From positions 8,586,501-8,650,500 of the forward strand of contig NZ_CP163435.1 in assembly GCF_041051975.1 (NCBI RefSeq): DNA of 64,000 bases, in the 5' to 3' direction. The notes below the pieces were generated by a model. The model was not told the origin of the DNA, made no database searches, and saw nothing but the letters and a program-made list of their open reading frames with translations. This document shows, piece after piece, positions 17,593-25,343 of this stretch (the first letter of the stretch is position 1; each line of letters begins with the position of its first letter). Both the position numbers and the translations under genes were made by a program. The stretch is from Streptomyces sp. R21 (GTDB lineage Bacteria; Actinomycetota; Actinomycetes; Streptomycetales; Streptomycetaceae).

Positions 17593-18726
17593 ATGGCGGG
17601 ATCGCCGTTCGGCTGGATCGACGAGCAGGACTGTCTTCGCCGTCGAGCAGGTCTCGTACGGACCTTGAGGCCGCGTCCCGCCGACTCCCCGCTCCTTGAC
17701 CTCGCGAGCAACGACTACCTCGGTCTCGCCCGCCACCCCGAGATCACCGGGGCCGCGGCGGACGCGGCCCGCGTCTGGGGCGGCGGCGCCACCGGCTCCC
17801 GGCTCGTCACCGGCACCACGGAACTGCACGCGGAACTCGAACGCGAGCTGGCGGACTTCTGCGGCTTCGAGGCGGCGCTCGTCTTCTCCTCGGGGTACGC
17901 CGCCAACCTGGCCGCGGTCACCGCGCTCGCGCCGCACGGCTCGCTGATCGTCTCCGACGCGGGCAACCACGCCTCGCTCATCGACGGCTGCCGGCTCGCC
18001 CGCGGCACGACCCAGGTGGTCGCCCACGCCGACCCGGACGCCGTACGCAAGGCGCTCGGCACCAGCACCGGGCCGGCCGTCGCGGTGTCCGACACGGTCT
18101 TCTCGGTGGACGGCGACGCGGCCCCGCTAGCCGGCCTCGCGGACGCCTGCCGCGAGCACGGCGCCGGGCTGATCGTCGACGACGCGCACGGGCTCGGTGT
18201 GCTCGGTGACGGCGGCCGGGGTGCCCCGCACGCCGCCGGGCTCGCGGGCGATCCGGGTGTCGTCGTGACCGTCACGCTCTCGAAGTCGTTCGGCAGCCAG
18301 GGCGGCGCCGTTCTCGGCTCCGCGCAGGTCATCGACCACCTGGTCAACGCGGCCCGCACCTTTATCTTCGACACCGGTCTGGCGCCCGCCGCGGTGGGTG
18401 CGGCCCTCGGGGCGCTGCGGCTGCTGCGCCGTGAGCCGGAGCGTGCGGCGCGGGCGCGCGCGGTGGCGACGGCCCTGCACACCCGGCTCACCGCCGAGGG
18501 GCTCGAGGCCGTACGACCGGACGCCGCGGTCGTCTCCGTGCGTGCGCCGTCCCCCGAGCGGGCCGTGGAGTGGGCGGCGGCCTGCCGGGAGGCGGGACTC
18601 GCCGTCGGCTGCTTCCGGCCCCCGTCCGTGCCCGACGGCATCTCACGCCTGCGGCTGACCGCCCGCGCGGACCTCACCGACCAGCAGATCGAGAGGGCCG
18701 TGCGGGTGATCAGCCAGACGCGGTAG
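17593..18726 (+). CDS. bioF: 8-amino-7-oxononanoate synthase
   Basis: A 377-residue PLP enzyme condensing pimeloyl thioester with L-alanine, the first dedicated biotin-ring step. Motifs: LASNDYLGLARHP, the glycine-rich TGSRLVTGTTELHAELE, the pyridoxal-stacking segment FSSGYAANL, Asp in VDDAHGLGVLG, and the Schiff-base lysine in VTLSKSFGSQGG. The start ATG at 17593 is preceded by GGAGGACAC. It is divergent from bioBAD, so all four ring-forming genes are clustered here; the pimeloyl-making genes are not in the window. Confidence 0.96.
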   Translation: MAGSPFGWIDEQDCLRRRAGLVRTLRPRPADSPLLDLASNDYLGLARHPEITGAAADAARVWGGGATGSRLVTGTTELHAELERELADFCGFEAALVFSSGYAANLAAVTALAPHGSLIVSDAGNHASLIDGCRLARGTTQVVAHADPDAVRKALGTSTGPAVAVSDTVFSVDGDAAPLAGLADACREHGAGLIVDDAHGLGVLGDGGRGAPHAAGLAGDPGVVVTVTLSKSFGSQGGAVLGSAQVIDHLVNAARTFIFDTGLAPAAVGAALGALRLLRREPERAARARAVATALHTRLTAEGLEAVRPDAAVVSVRAPSPERAVEWAAACREAGLAVGCFRPPSVPDGISRLRLTARADLTDQQIERAVRVISQTR

Positions 18727-18771
18727 GCGTCGTTCGCAGCTTTCGCGCCTTGGTGCTCGGCGCACTGCTGC

Positions 18772-18996
18772 TCAGTTGAGTGCGGCGATGAAGCCCTGCC
18801 AGGTGGCAGGGCCGAAGAGCAGGGCGGGCCCTGCCTTGTTCTTCGAGTCGCGTACGGCCACCAGTCCGGCCCAGGGGCCGGAGCCCGGACGGGCGGTCTC
18901 CACGCAGTTGTTCATTCCCGTGCTGCGGCTGCTGCGCAGCCATGGCACGTCGTGCAACGAAGTACTGGAAGGTACGTACCGAGGCAGTGCAGACAT
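18772..18996 (-). CDS. DUF397 protein of a WhiJ-like locus
   Basis: A 74-residue DUF397 protein: WLRSSRSTGMNNCVETA, VAVRDSKNKAGPALLF and a C-terminal WQGFIAAL are the conserved blocks. In Streptomyces these small proteins are encoded next to XRE/DUF5753 regulators in abaA/whiJ-type loci and are thought to act with or against the regulator. The ATG at 18996 has GGAGG six bases upstream. It follows the XRE gene by 10 bases, so the two are one transcript. Confidence 0.88.
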   Translation of the reverse strand: MSALPRYVPSSTSLHDVPWLRSSRSTGMNNCVETARPGSGPWAGLVAVRDSKNKAGPALLFGPATWQGFIAALN

Positions 18997-19006
18997 TGGT
19001 GCCTCC

Positions 19007-19864
19007 TTACGCGCCGTCACCTATCCCGGCGATGTAATCCAACGAGTCCTCGGGCGAAAGGGCGTGGATCTGAAGGGTGTTGAAGGCCTCGCTGTAGGCC
19101 TGGAGGTCTTCTTTCCGTTCGAGGTAGAGGCTACTCGTCAGCTGGTCAAGAACAACCACATCCAGATCAGAAGTGTTCGGAAAGGAGAAGATAACGAAAG
19201 GCCCGGTGATTCCGATATGGGCACCTGCGGCGAACGGAAGTACTTGAAGCCGCACTTGAGGAAGGTGCGCGGCCTCCACCAGACGCCGCAGTTGGCGTGC
19301 CATCACGTCGGGGCCGCCGACCTCCCGCCGCAGCACCGCCTCGTCCAGCACCGCACTCAGTTCCAGCGGCGGATTCGAACGCAGCACGTCCTGCCGGGCG
19401 AGCCGCACCTCGACGAGCGCGTCGAGCTTGGCGTCCTCCAGCCCGTCCACCGCGGCCCGCGTCACCGCACGGGCGTACTCGGGCGTCTGGAGCAGCCCCG
19501 GCACCACGGCGGTCTCCAATGTGCGCATGACGCTGGCCTGCGACTCCAGGCTGATGAAGTCGCGGTACGTAGCCGGCAGGACCCCGCGGTAGGCGTGCCA
19601 CCAGTGGTGCCGCCCCACCTCGTCGGCGCCGGCCAACACGAGGAGCAGATCGCGCAGTTCGGAGTCCTCGACCGTGTACGCGTCCAACAGCAGTCGTACA
19701 TCGGCCGGTTTCACACCGCTGGAGCCCGTCTCGATGCGGCTCACCTTCGACTGGTGCCAGCCCACCAGACGCGCCGCCTGGCCACTCGTGAGGCCCGCTC
19801 CGGTGCGCAGGGCACGCAGTTCCGCGCCGAGCTTGCGGCGGCGCACCGCGGGACCGTACTGCAT
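19007..19864 (-). CDS. XRE-family regulator with DUF5753 (WhiJ-like)
   Basis: A 285-residue DNA-binding protein. Residues ~12-60 form a helix-turn-helix (LGAELRALRTGAGLTSGQAARLVGWHQSKVSRIETG) and ~95-275 the DUF5753 domain (ETAVVPGLLQTPEYARAV ... RRLVEAAHLPQVRLQVLPF). Paralogues such as WhiJ influence aerial growth and antibiotic production. The ATG at 19864 is supported by AAGGAG seven bases upstream; a longer frame exists but adds an unrelated N-terminus. DUF397 follows and a HATPase gene is divergent, completing the usual trio. Confidence 0.9.
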   Translation of the reverse strand: MQYGPAVRRRKLGAELRALRTGAGLTSGQAARLVGWHQSKVSRIETGSSGVKPADVRLLLDAYTVEDSELRDLLLVLAGADEVGRHHWWHAYRGVLPATYRDFISLESQASVMRTLETAVVPGLLQTPEYARAVTRAAVDGLEDAKLDALVEVRLARQDVLRSNPPLELSAVLDEAVLRREVGGPDVMARQLRRLVEAAHLPQVRLQVLPFAAGAHIGITGPFVIFSFPNTSDLDVVVLDQLTSSLYLERKEDLQAYSEAFNTLQIHALSPEDSLDYIAGIGDGA

Positions 19865-20076
19865 GGCCGTACTCCTTACTCCTTCCGGGCCGCCCAAATA
19901 CGGGCTGTCGTCGCAGAGTTCACCGCTTCGAGCGACAGATATATGCATATCTCGGTGGATCGCACCCGTGACCGGCCCGGTAATGGCAGTCTGGCGCGAA
20001 GCACCAGTCCGGGACCGTACTCGTACCACACGCTCCGTGTCGGACTCCGGTCCCGTGGGAAAGGGACGACGTCGCC

Positions 20077-20535
20077 ATGGCAGACCACCATGAAGCATCC
20101 ATCACTCTGCCGAGCGATCCCGCTTCGGTCTCCTCGGCCAGGAAATACGTCGCAGGCGTCCTGGCCGAATGGGGCCTGCCGACCGACACCGAAATCGCCG
20201 ACACCGTACGGCTGATCGTTTCCGAACTCGCCACCAACGCCGTCCAGCACACCTTCGGGCAGTCGCCCACCTTCACCGTCGACCTACGGCTCGACCGTGA
20301 CGAGCAACTGCGCATCGGGGTCACCGACAGCCACCCGCGCTTCCCGAAACGGCTGCCCGCCGCGGTCCAGCAGGACAACGGGCGCGGGATGGTGATCATC
20401 CGCTGGCTGACCGCCGAGTGCGGCGGCAGGCTCAGCGTCCGGCCGACCCGGGAGGGCGGCAAGACCGTCGCCATCGAGCTGCCGTGGTCGGCTCCCGTGC
20501 AGCCGGTCACCGCGGTGGGCGGGCAAGAACCCTGA
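20077..20535 (+). CDS. ATP-binding (HATPase_c) regulatory protein of WhiJ-like locus
   Basis: A 152-residue GHKL-type ATPase of the anti-sigma-factor/serine-kinase class. The N-box is LIVSELATNAVQHTF, the G1 box is IGVTDSHPRFP (the glycine after Asp-X is replaced), and the G2 box is DNGRGMVII. No other domain is present. Together with the XRE and DUF397 genes it forms an abaA/whiJ-type trio; the ATPase probably phosphorylates or sequesters a partner, which is not identifiable here. ATG at 20077, preceded by GGGAAAGGGAC. Confidence 0.85.
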   Translation: MADHHEASITLPSDPASVSSARKYVAGVLAEWGLPTDTEIADTVRLIVSELATNAVQHTFGQSPTFTVDLRLDRDEQLRIGVTDSHPRFPKRLPAAVQQDNGRGMVIIRWLTAECGGRLSVRPTREGGKTVAIELPWSAPVQPVTAVGGQEP

Positions 20536-20543
20536 AGGCGCGC

Positions 20544-21461
20544 TCAGTTCCGCTGCGCTGCTCGTCCGAAGGCGCCGCGCAGCAACGCACGGAACGCGTC
20601 GGCGGCGGGTGCCGCCTGGTCGGTGCGGTGGGCGACCGAGATCGTACGGCGCAGATCGCCCGGTTCCAGCTGCCGCACCCCCACCGGCGTGACCGCGGTC
20701 CTGCCCACCATCTCCGGCACCACCGCCACCCCGAGCCCCGCACTGACCAGCGCGCACACCAGGGCGTACCCCGGGGTCTCGACCAGCACCGACGGGGTGG
20801 CCCCGGCCCGGGCCAGCGCCGCCTCCACGCCCGCGCGGGACGGATGCCCGGGCGCCATGCTGATCAGCGGCTGCCCGGCGAGCCGGTCCAGGGACAGCCG
20901 CGCGGTGCCGCCCGCGAGGGCGTGCCCGGGAGCGGTCACCAGCACCAACTCCTCGACCAGAACGGGCTCCAGGGCGACTGACGCGGGCAGCGGGGCGGGA
21001 GCGGCGGGCTCGTAGGTGTGGGTGAGCGCGAGGTCGACCTCGCCCGCGGCGACCGCCGAAACACCGTCCGGTGGCTCGTAGTTCGCGACCGCCAGCTCCA
21101 CGTCCGGGTGCGCGCGACGGAACGCGCTCAGCACCTGCGGCAGCAGCTGGATACCCGCCGTCTGGAAGGTGCCAAGCCGCAGGGTGCCGCCCGACAGGCC
21201 CGCGAGCCGCGCCAGTTCGTGCCGGGCCTGCTCCAACTCGTCGAGAACCCGGCGGGCCCGCACCACCAGCAGCTCGCCCGCGTCCGTCAGCCGCGCCCCC
21301 CGATGGGAGCGCACCAGCAGCGTCGCGCCCGCCTCGCGCTCCAGCTTCGCCACCTGCTGGGAGAGCGCCGGCGTGGTGTAGCCGAGGCGCTCGGCGGCCC
21401 GGGTGATCGACCCCGCCTCGGCGACCGCCACCAGCGCCGCCAGCCGCGTCGGGTCGTACAC
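20544..21461 (-). CDS. LysR-family transcriptional regulator
   Basis: A 305-residue LysR regulator: the N-terminal winged HTH is LAALVAVAEAGSITRAAERLGYTTPALSQQVAKLE, followed by the periplasmic-binding-like effector domain (GTLRLGTFQTAGIQLLPQVL onward). GTG start at 21461. It is divergent from a LysE-type exporter with only 90 bases between the starts, a common arrangement in which the LysR protein switches the exporter on when its amino acid or other ligand is present. Confidence 0.9.
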   Translation of the reverse strand: MYDPTRLAALVAVAEAGSITRAAERLGYTTPALSQQVAKLEREAGATLLVRSHRGARLTDAGELLVVRARRVLDELEQARHELARLAGLSGGTLRLGTFQTAGIQLLPQVLSAFRRAHPDVELAVANYEPPDGVSAVAAGEVDLALTHTYEPAAPAPLPASVALEPVLVEELVLVTAPGHALAGGTARLSLDRLAGQPLISMAPGHPSRAGVEAALARAGATPSVLVETPGYALVCALVSAGLGVAVVPEMVGRTAVTPVGVRQLEPGDLRRTISVAHRTDQAAPAADAFRALLRGAFGRAAQRN

Positions 21462-21551
21462 GCCACCCTCCCGGGCCTAAACAGTTGCTTAAGGAAAACC
21501 CAGGATATTCGACATACCTGCTGAAGGCGCGGCGCAGGCAGGCTGGTGCGC

Positions 21552-22175
21552 ATGGACGCACAGCTCATCGCCTTCACCGGGGTCGCCGCGGGCATGGTCG
21601 CCATGCCGGGCGCGGACTTCACCGTCGTCGTACGCAACGCCCTGGTCTCCCGCCGGGCCGGAGTCGCCTGTGCCCTCGGTGTCGCGGGCGGGCTGCTGCT
21701 GCACACGGCGCTGGCGGTCGCCGGGGTCGCGGCGGTCCTCACGGCGGTGCCCGCGCTGTTCCGGACGCTGCAACTGCTCGGCGGCGCCTATGTGCTGTAC
21801 CTGGGCGCACGGACGCTGCGGCGGCTGCGCGCTGCGGTGTCCGGTGCGCGGGAGTCCGACGAGGCGGCGTCCGGTGCGCGCCCGCTGCGGCAGGGCTTCG
21901 TGACCAACGCGCTCAACCCGAAGGCGCCGATCACCTTCCTCAGCCTGCTGCCGCAGTTCGTGCCCGCGGGCAGTCCCGCGCTGCCGCGGACCCTGCTGCT
22001 GGCGCTGATCGTGGTCGTACTGGCCCTGGTGTGGTTCCCGGCGGTCGCGCTGCTCGTGGACCGGCTCGGCCGATGGCTGCGCCGGCCGAGGGCCGCGCGG
22101 ACCGTGGAAGCCGTCACCGGGAGCGCGCTGACGATTCTCGGCGCGGTGCTGCTGACGGAGTCTCTTCGCGCCTGA
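21552..22175 (+). CDS. LysE/RhtB family exporter
   Basis: A 207-residue membrane protein with about six hydrophobic segments and the LysE/RhtB signature at the start (FTGVAAGMVAMPGADFTVVVRNALVSRRAGVACALGVAGG) and the FVTNALNPKAPITFLSLLPQF motif in the middle. Members export amino acids or homoserine-lactone-like compounds. The second Met (21552) fits the family start. Divergent LysR likely controls it. Its last 62 bases overlap the convergent DUF6328 gene. Confidence 0.9.
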   Translation: MDAQLIAFTGVAAGMVAMPGADFTVVVRNALVSRRAGVACALGVAGGLLLHTALAVAGVAAVLTAVPALFRTLQLLGGAYVLYLGARTLRRLRAAVSGARESDEAASGARPLRQGFVTNALNPKAPITFLSLLPQFVPAGSPALPRTLLLALIVVVLALVWFPAVALLVDRLGRWLRRPRAARTVEAVTGSALTILGAVLLTESLRA

Positions 22176-22674
22176 GTGGCTCGCGCCGGTCATCGCGGCT
22201 GAGGCTGCGCTGTACCAGCAGGGGCAGCAGGTGCCACAGCGCCAGACAGACGGCGAGGGTGCCGGCCCCTGTGGCGATTCCGGCGCCGCGCCCCAGCGTC
22301 ACGTCCACGACCAGCAGCACCGACCCTGTGAACGCCAGCATCAGCACGTTCAGGCCGGCCGTGGCCAACCGGGAGGAGACCCGCACGATCCGCGCCTTGG
22401 CATTCTGCTGGAACAGCGAGCGGTGCAGTGCGGCGGGCGCCGTGAACAGGGCCGCGGCCAGCATCGCGAGCAGCAGTGTGGTGACGTACGTGGCGCGTTG
22501 GAAGGTGTCCAGCGACGGGAAGCGCTGGGTGAAGGCCAGGGTCAGCAGGAACGCGAAGAGGATCTGCACCCCGGTCTGGGTGACGCGCAGCTCCTGAAGC
22601 AGCTCGCCGAAGTTGCGGTCGGCGCGCTCCAGGGGAGTCTCGTCCCGCTGGCTGTGGTGCGGTAGGTCGGCCAT
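22114..22674 (-). CDS. DUF6328 membrane protein
   Basis: A 186-residue integral membrane protein with four hydrophobic segments (VQILFAFLLTLAF, YVTTLLLAMLAAALF, VLMLAFTGSVLLVVDV and AGTLAVCLALWHLLPLL), preceded by ETPLERADRNFGELLQELRVTQTG, which matches Streptomyces DUF6328 proteins. Function unknown. The ATG at 22674 is chosen over an upstream ATG that would place the start inside the hairpin terminator of the next gene. It overlaps the LysE gene tail to tail. Confidence 0.75.
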   Translation of the reverse strand: MADLPHHSQRDETPLERADRNFGELLQELRVTQTGVQILFAFLLTLAFTQRFPSLDTFQRATYVTTLLLAMLAAALFTAPAALHRSLFQQNAKARIVRVSSRLATAGLNVLMLAFTGSVLLVVDVTLGRGAGIATGAGTLAVCLALWHLLPLLVQRSLSRDDRREPLRREETPSAAPRRESSARSR

Positions 22675-22709
22675 GGGTTCACGAGTAACCGCCCCGGCCC
22701 ATGTCACGC

Positions 22710-22749
22710 CCCGACGGGGTGACGGCATCCCTGCCGTCACCCCGTCGGG
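22710..22749 (-). terminator. Strong terminator after NlpC/P60 gene
   Basis: A perfect 18-bp inverted repeat (22710-22727 with 22732-22749, 4-base loop) begins four bases after the stop of the NlpC/P60 gene. Confidence 0.85.
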
Positions 22750-22753
22750 CGGG

Positions 22754-23227
22754 TCAGCTGACCCGGCCGTACCAGACGCTCTTCGTCCAGATCTTCTGGA
22801 GCTTCACAACCTCCCCCGTCTTCGGGGAGTGCCAGATCTTTCCCTTCCCGGCGTAGATGCCGACGTGGTACACGTTCCGGCCCGAGTGGAAGAACACCAG
22901 GTCACCGGCCTTGCGGTGGGACGCGGTGACATGGTGGGTCTTGTTGTACTGCCCCGCGGCCGTACGAGGCAGGTTCTTGCCCGCCTTCTTGTACGAGTAG
23001 AGCGTGAGCCCGGAGCAGTCGAAGCGGCGTGGCCCCGTGGCGCCCCATTTGTACGGGGAGCCCTTTTTGGAGGCCGCTACCTGTAGTGCCTTCGTCGCGG
23101 TCGTCGCGGCCGAGGCGTCGGAGGCGACACCCGGAACCACGATGCTGCCGCCCACGGCGGCGATGGTGAGAGCCGAGGCCGTACCGGCCCGGGTCAGCAG
23201 CGACGGGACACGATTGAGCGCAGTCAT
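22754..23227 (-). CDS. Secreted NlpC/P60 peptidoglycan hydrolase
   Basis: A 157-residue exported cell-wall hydrolase. Residues 1-42 are a signal peptide (cleavage likely after DASAA), and the rest is one NlpC/P60 domain with the catalytic Cys in RRFDCSGLTLY, the first His in NVYHVGIYAG and the polar third residue His in KIWHSPKTG. It should cut D-gamma-glutamyl-diaminopimelate bonds in stem peptides. ATG at 23227 has GAAGGG six bases before; a TTG six bases upstream is less likely. A ydaO-type riboswitch lies in its leader, so expression should follow c-di-AMP. Confidence 0.92.
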   Translation of the reverse strand: MTALNRVPSLLTRAGTASALTIAAVGGSIVVPGVASDASAATTATKALQVAASKKGSPYKWGATGPRRFDCSGLTLYSYKKAGKNLPRTAAGQYNKTHHVTASHRKAGDLVFFHSGRNVYHVGIYAGKGKIWHSPKTGEVVKLQKIWTKSVWYGRVS

Positions 23228-23242
23228 GCGCAACCCTTCGTC

Positions 23243-23410
23243 AGCCGCCTGTGAAGGATGACCTGTCGGATTCGGGCTGGCGAAGTTGCCCGGCCGCGTA
23301 CTGCGGCTTCACCCCAAGGACCGCCCGGATCTCTCCGGCGGCCCAGCTTGCTGGGTCCTCCACTCCTGCCGATCCACTCCTGTCGACCGGTCATCCGGGA
23401 GGCGGCAGGA
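23243..23410 (-). ncRNA. ydaO/yuaA-type c-di-AMP riboswitch
   Basis: The minus-strand leader of the NlpC/P60 gene carries the hallmark conserved blocks of the ydaO aptamer in order: GGAGGACCCAGCAAGCTGGG, CCTTGGGGTGAA, GGGCAACTTCGCC, CCCGAATCCGACAGGTCATC, closed by an outer stem GCCGCC (near 23401-23406) with GGCGGC (near 23244-23249). ydaO riboswitches bind c-di-AMP and usually switch off cell-wall hydrolase or ion-transport genes; in Streptomyces they precede rpfA and similar genes. The aptamer ends about 15 bases before the start codon. Boundaries are approximate. Confidence 0.88.
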
Positions 23411-23544
23411 CTCGGCGTCCGCCCGGACCGCCCCGCCGCTGTGGCGGGGGCTTGTCGTCGGAAGGGATCTTGACGCACCGATGTCGGAAAAACCGAGTGG
23501 AATCAGTGATTTGTGGGGTTACTCACCACTCACCCGTTCGGGTG

Positions 23545-23570
23545 GACACCCCTTTGTTCGAAGGGGTGTC
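23545..23570 (-). terminator. Hairpin between ClpP unit and riboswitch gene
   Basis: Perfect 10-bp stem (gacacccctt with aaggggtgtc, 6-base loop) downstream of the ClpP/hypothetical gene pair, in the 350-base gap before the riboswitch. It likely ends the ClpP transcript. The rest of the gap (23411-23544 and 23571-23764) shows no gene; a second small palindrome cacccg-tt-cgggtg is at 23531-23544. Confidence 0.6.
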
Positions 23571-23764
23571 GAGGGGGTCAATGACGCTCTTACCAGCACC
23601 GGAATACTTCATTCCGCCCCTGATATACGCGCGTTGCGCAACTTTTCCGGGCCTTCGGAGCGACGCCTGTCTACTCCATCCGGGGGTACGCCATCTGGTC
23701 CGTTTGAACCGGGCACCGGACGGCTCGCCGCCCTGTCGCGGACGGCGGCCCGGGTGTGGGTGCG

Positions 23765-24073
23765 TCAACTGTCGGCTCCCGGGGGCAGAGTGACCCGGGC
23801 CGCCCGCCGCTCGCCGTCGAGGACGCGCAGCGCCTGTGCCAGCGTCGGGGAGTGCACCTCGCTCTCGCCCCGCTGGTGCATCAGCGCGAGAGCGTCGCGC
23901 AGCGCCGTCGCCTTGCCCACCAGCGCCTGGGCGGCGCGCAGTCCGCGGTAGGTGTCTCCCGGGCGGGCCGGGTTGATGCGGCCGAGCAGATCGACCACGT
24001 CGAGGTAACGGTCGATCAACTCGGCCTCCGCGCGCGTCAGTGCGGGCAGCGGGGGCAGTTCGGGTGGAAGCAT
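23765..24073 (-). CDS. Hypothetical protein following ClpP
   Basis: A 102-residue protein that I do not recognise as a family. It begins MLPPELPPLPALTRAEAELIDRYLDVVDLLGRINPARPGDT and is mostly helical with an Arg/Ala-rich end; no membrane segment, signal peptide or cysteine. It starts seven bases after the ClpP stop on the same strand, so it is translated from the ClpP mRNA and may be an accessory of this protease. The start ATG at 24073 follows GAGGTGATGGC. Confidence 0.6.
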   Translation of the reverse strand: MLPPELPPLPALTRAEAELIDRYLDVVDLLGRINPARPGDTYRGLRAAQALVGKATALRDALALMHQRGESEVHSPTLAQALRVLDGERRAARVTLPPGADS

Positions 24074-24080
24074 CGGGCCA

Positions 24081-24716
24081 TCACCTCGCGCCCGGCGCGG
24101 TGCCCGAGGTCTTGCGGCTCGGGACGATCGCGTCCACCAGTCCGTAGGCGAGTGCCGCCGGGGCGTCCAGGATCTTGTCCCGCTCGATGTCCGCGGCGAC
24201 TTGCTCCGCGCTCTGCCCGGTGTGCCGTACGAGCATCTCCTCCAGCATCTTCCGGGTGCGCATCAACTCCTCGGCCTGGATGGCCAGATCACTCGCCTGA
24301 CCCTCGATCGGCTCGGTGAACGAGGGCTGATGGAGCAGCACCCGGGCACCGGGCAGCGCGGACCGCTTGCCCGAAGTGCCGCCCGCCAGCAGGACGGCCG
24401 CGGCCGAGGCGGCCTGCCCCAGGCAGACCGTCTCCACGTCGCAGGTGACGAACTGCATCGTGTCGTAGACGGCCGTCATCGCACTGAACGAGCCGCCGGG
24501 GGAGTTGATGTACAGCGCGATGTCCCGGTCCGGCGCCAGGTATTCGAGGTGCATGAACTGCGCCATCACGTCGTTCGCCGACGTGTCGTCGATGGGGGTC
24601 CCCAGGAAGACGATCCGCTCGTCGAGGAGCTTCGAGTACGGATCCAGGCTCCGGTGCCCGGCACTGGTGCGCTCGGTGAATTCGGGCAGGACGTGACGAG
24701 CGGTCGGTTCGTTCAT
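24081..24716 (-). CDS. ClpP-type ATP-dependent protease subunit (paralogue)
   Basis: A 211-residue ClpP proteolytic subunit. The catalytic Ser is in VCLGQAASAAAVLLAGG, the His in RVLLHQPSF and the Asp in the KILDAPAAL helix region, with the family hallmark INSPGGSFSAMTAVYDTM. The His-strand HQPSFTEPIEGQASDLAI differs from housekeeping ClpP1/2 (HQP-LGG), so this is one of the extra Streptomyces ClpPs (ClpP3-5 type). It is not next to a second clpP or to clpX. RBS GAGGAGG is eight bases before the ATG at 24716. Likely needs another ClpP and an unfoldase to work. Confidence 0.88.
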   Translation of the reverse strand: MNEPTARHVLPEFTERTSAGHRSLDPYSKLLDERIVFLGTPIDDTSANDVMAQFMHLEYLAPDRDIALYINSPGGSFSAMTAVYDTMQFVTCDVETVCLGQAASAAAVLLAGGTSGKRSALPGARVLLHQPSFTEPIEGQASDLAIQAEELMRTRKMLEEMLVRHTGQSAEQVAADIERDKILDAPAALAYGLVDAIVPSRKTSGTAPGAR

Positions 24717-24754
24717 GGCTGGCGCCTCCTCAGAGCGACTCTCCTGTAAAAAAT

Positions 24755-24769
24755 GTACAGGACGTACAG
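24755..24769. promoter_or_regulatory. Direct repeat GTACAG-gac-GTACAG upstream of clpP
   Basis: Two copies of gtacag with 9-base spacing lie about 40 bases before the clpP start, next to an A/T-rich run (tgtaaaaaatgtac). It could be part of the clpP promoter or a regulator site; it does not look like the ClgR motif. Confidence 0.35.
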
Positions 24770-24794
24770 AACGCGTCGAGGGTATCGGCTGACA

Positions 24795-24829
24795 GCGAAA
24801 AACCCCGTGGAGCGTGACGCTCCACGGGG
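24795..24829 (-). terminator. Intrinsic-type terminator facing minus strand, upstream of clpP
   Basis: A perfect 12-bp stem (24803-24814 with 24818-24829, TGA loop) followed on the minus strand by TTTTTC, a rare classical rho-independent shape in this genome type. It sits about 80 bases ahead of clpP, so it either shields clpP from transcription coming from 26351-25344 or acts as an attenuator in a clpP leader. Confidence 0.7.
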
Positions 24830-24940
24830 ATCAGGGGTGCGGTGAGTCTGCGGCGGGGTTGCGGCGGGGTTGCGATGGGTCCGTGCCGGGAGGATCTGCG
24901 GACCCTGGGGGTCCGGAGGGCCCGGTCTAAGCTGGTGGCC

Positions 24941-25216
24941 ATGGCCTACGAGATTCCGGTGACGCAAGCCAGGGCTGAGCTCGCCGATCTGATCAACCGG
25001 GTGGTGTACGGCAACGAGCGCGTCGTCGTGACGCGGCACGGGAAGCCCCTCGTCGCCATGGTCTCCGCCGCCGACCTGGAGCGCCTCGAAGAACTCGACG
25101 CCGCCGAGGAGCAGGTGATCACCTCGGTCTCCACCGTTCGCGAGGTCGGCTCCGCCCCGCGCGAGCGCCAGCGGTTCGGCATCGCCGCGGAGCACCGGGG
25201 GCACACGGCGTCGTAA
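24941..25216 (+). CDS. Phd/YefM-type antitoxin, apparently orphan
   Basis: A 91-residue Phd/YefM antitoxin: MAYEIPVTQARAELADLINRVVYGNERVVVTRHGKPLVAMVSAADLERLEEL is the complete DNA-binding/dimer domain, followed by an acidic helix. The ATG at 24941 is the normal family start; the frame extends upstream without sense. No Doc-, RelE- or YoeB-like gene follows; the next plus-strand gene is a TetR 1.3 kb away. Such solitary Phd genes recur in Streptomyces and may control other promoters or serve a distant toxin. Confidence 0.85.
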   Translation: MAYEIPVTQARAELADLINRVVYGNERVVVTRHGKPLVAMVSAADLERLEELDAAEEQVITSVSTVREVGSAPRERQRFGIAAEHRGHTAS

Positions 25217-25255
25217 CGCCCGCTCCGGGCAAGGCGGTTCGAAGGTGTGACGGCC

Positions 25256-25288
25256 GTGAGCCGCTGCCCGCGGCGGGCAGGGGCTCAC
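25256..25288. terminator. Bidirectional hairpin between Phd and membrane-protein genes
   Basis: Inverted repeat gtgagcc/ggctcac with an inner stem ctgccc/gggcag, 40 bases after the Phd stop and 55 bases before the stop of the convergent membrane-protein gene. It can serve both. Confidence 0.6.
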
Positions 25289-25343
25289 GACCGGTTCCGG
25301 GGCGGAGCCCGGGGTGCGGGGCGGGCGGGGCCTCGATCCGGTG

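Noticed and set aside
16192..18027. A 611-residue form of BioB
   Set aside because: The extra N-terminus is antisense to bioF; the known start is at 17433.
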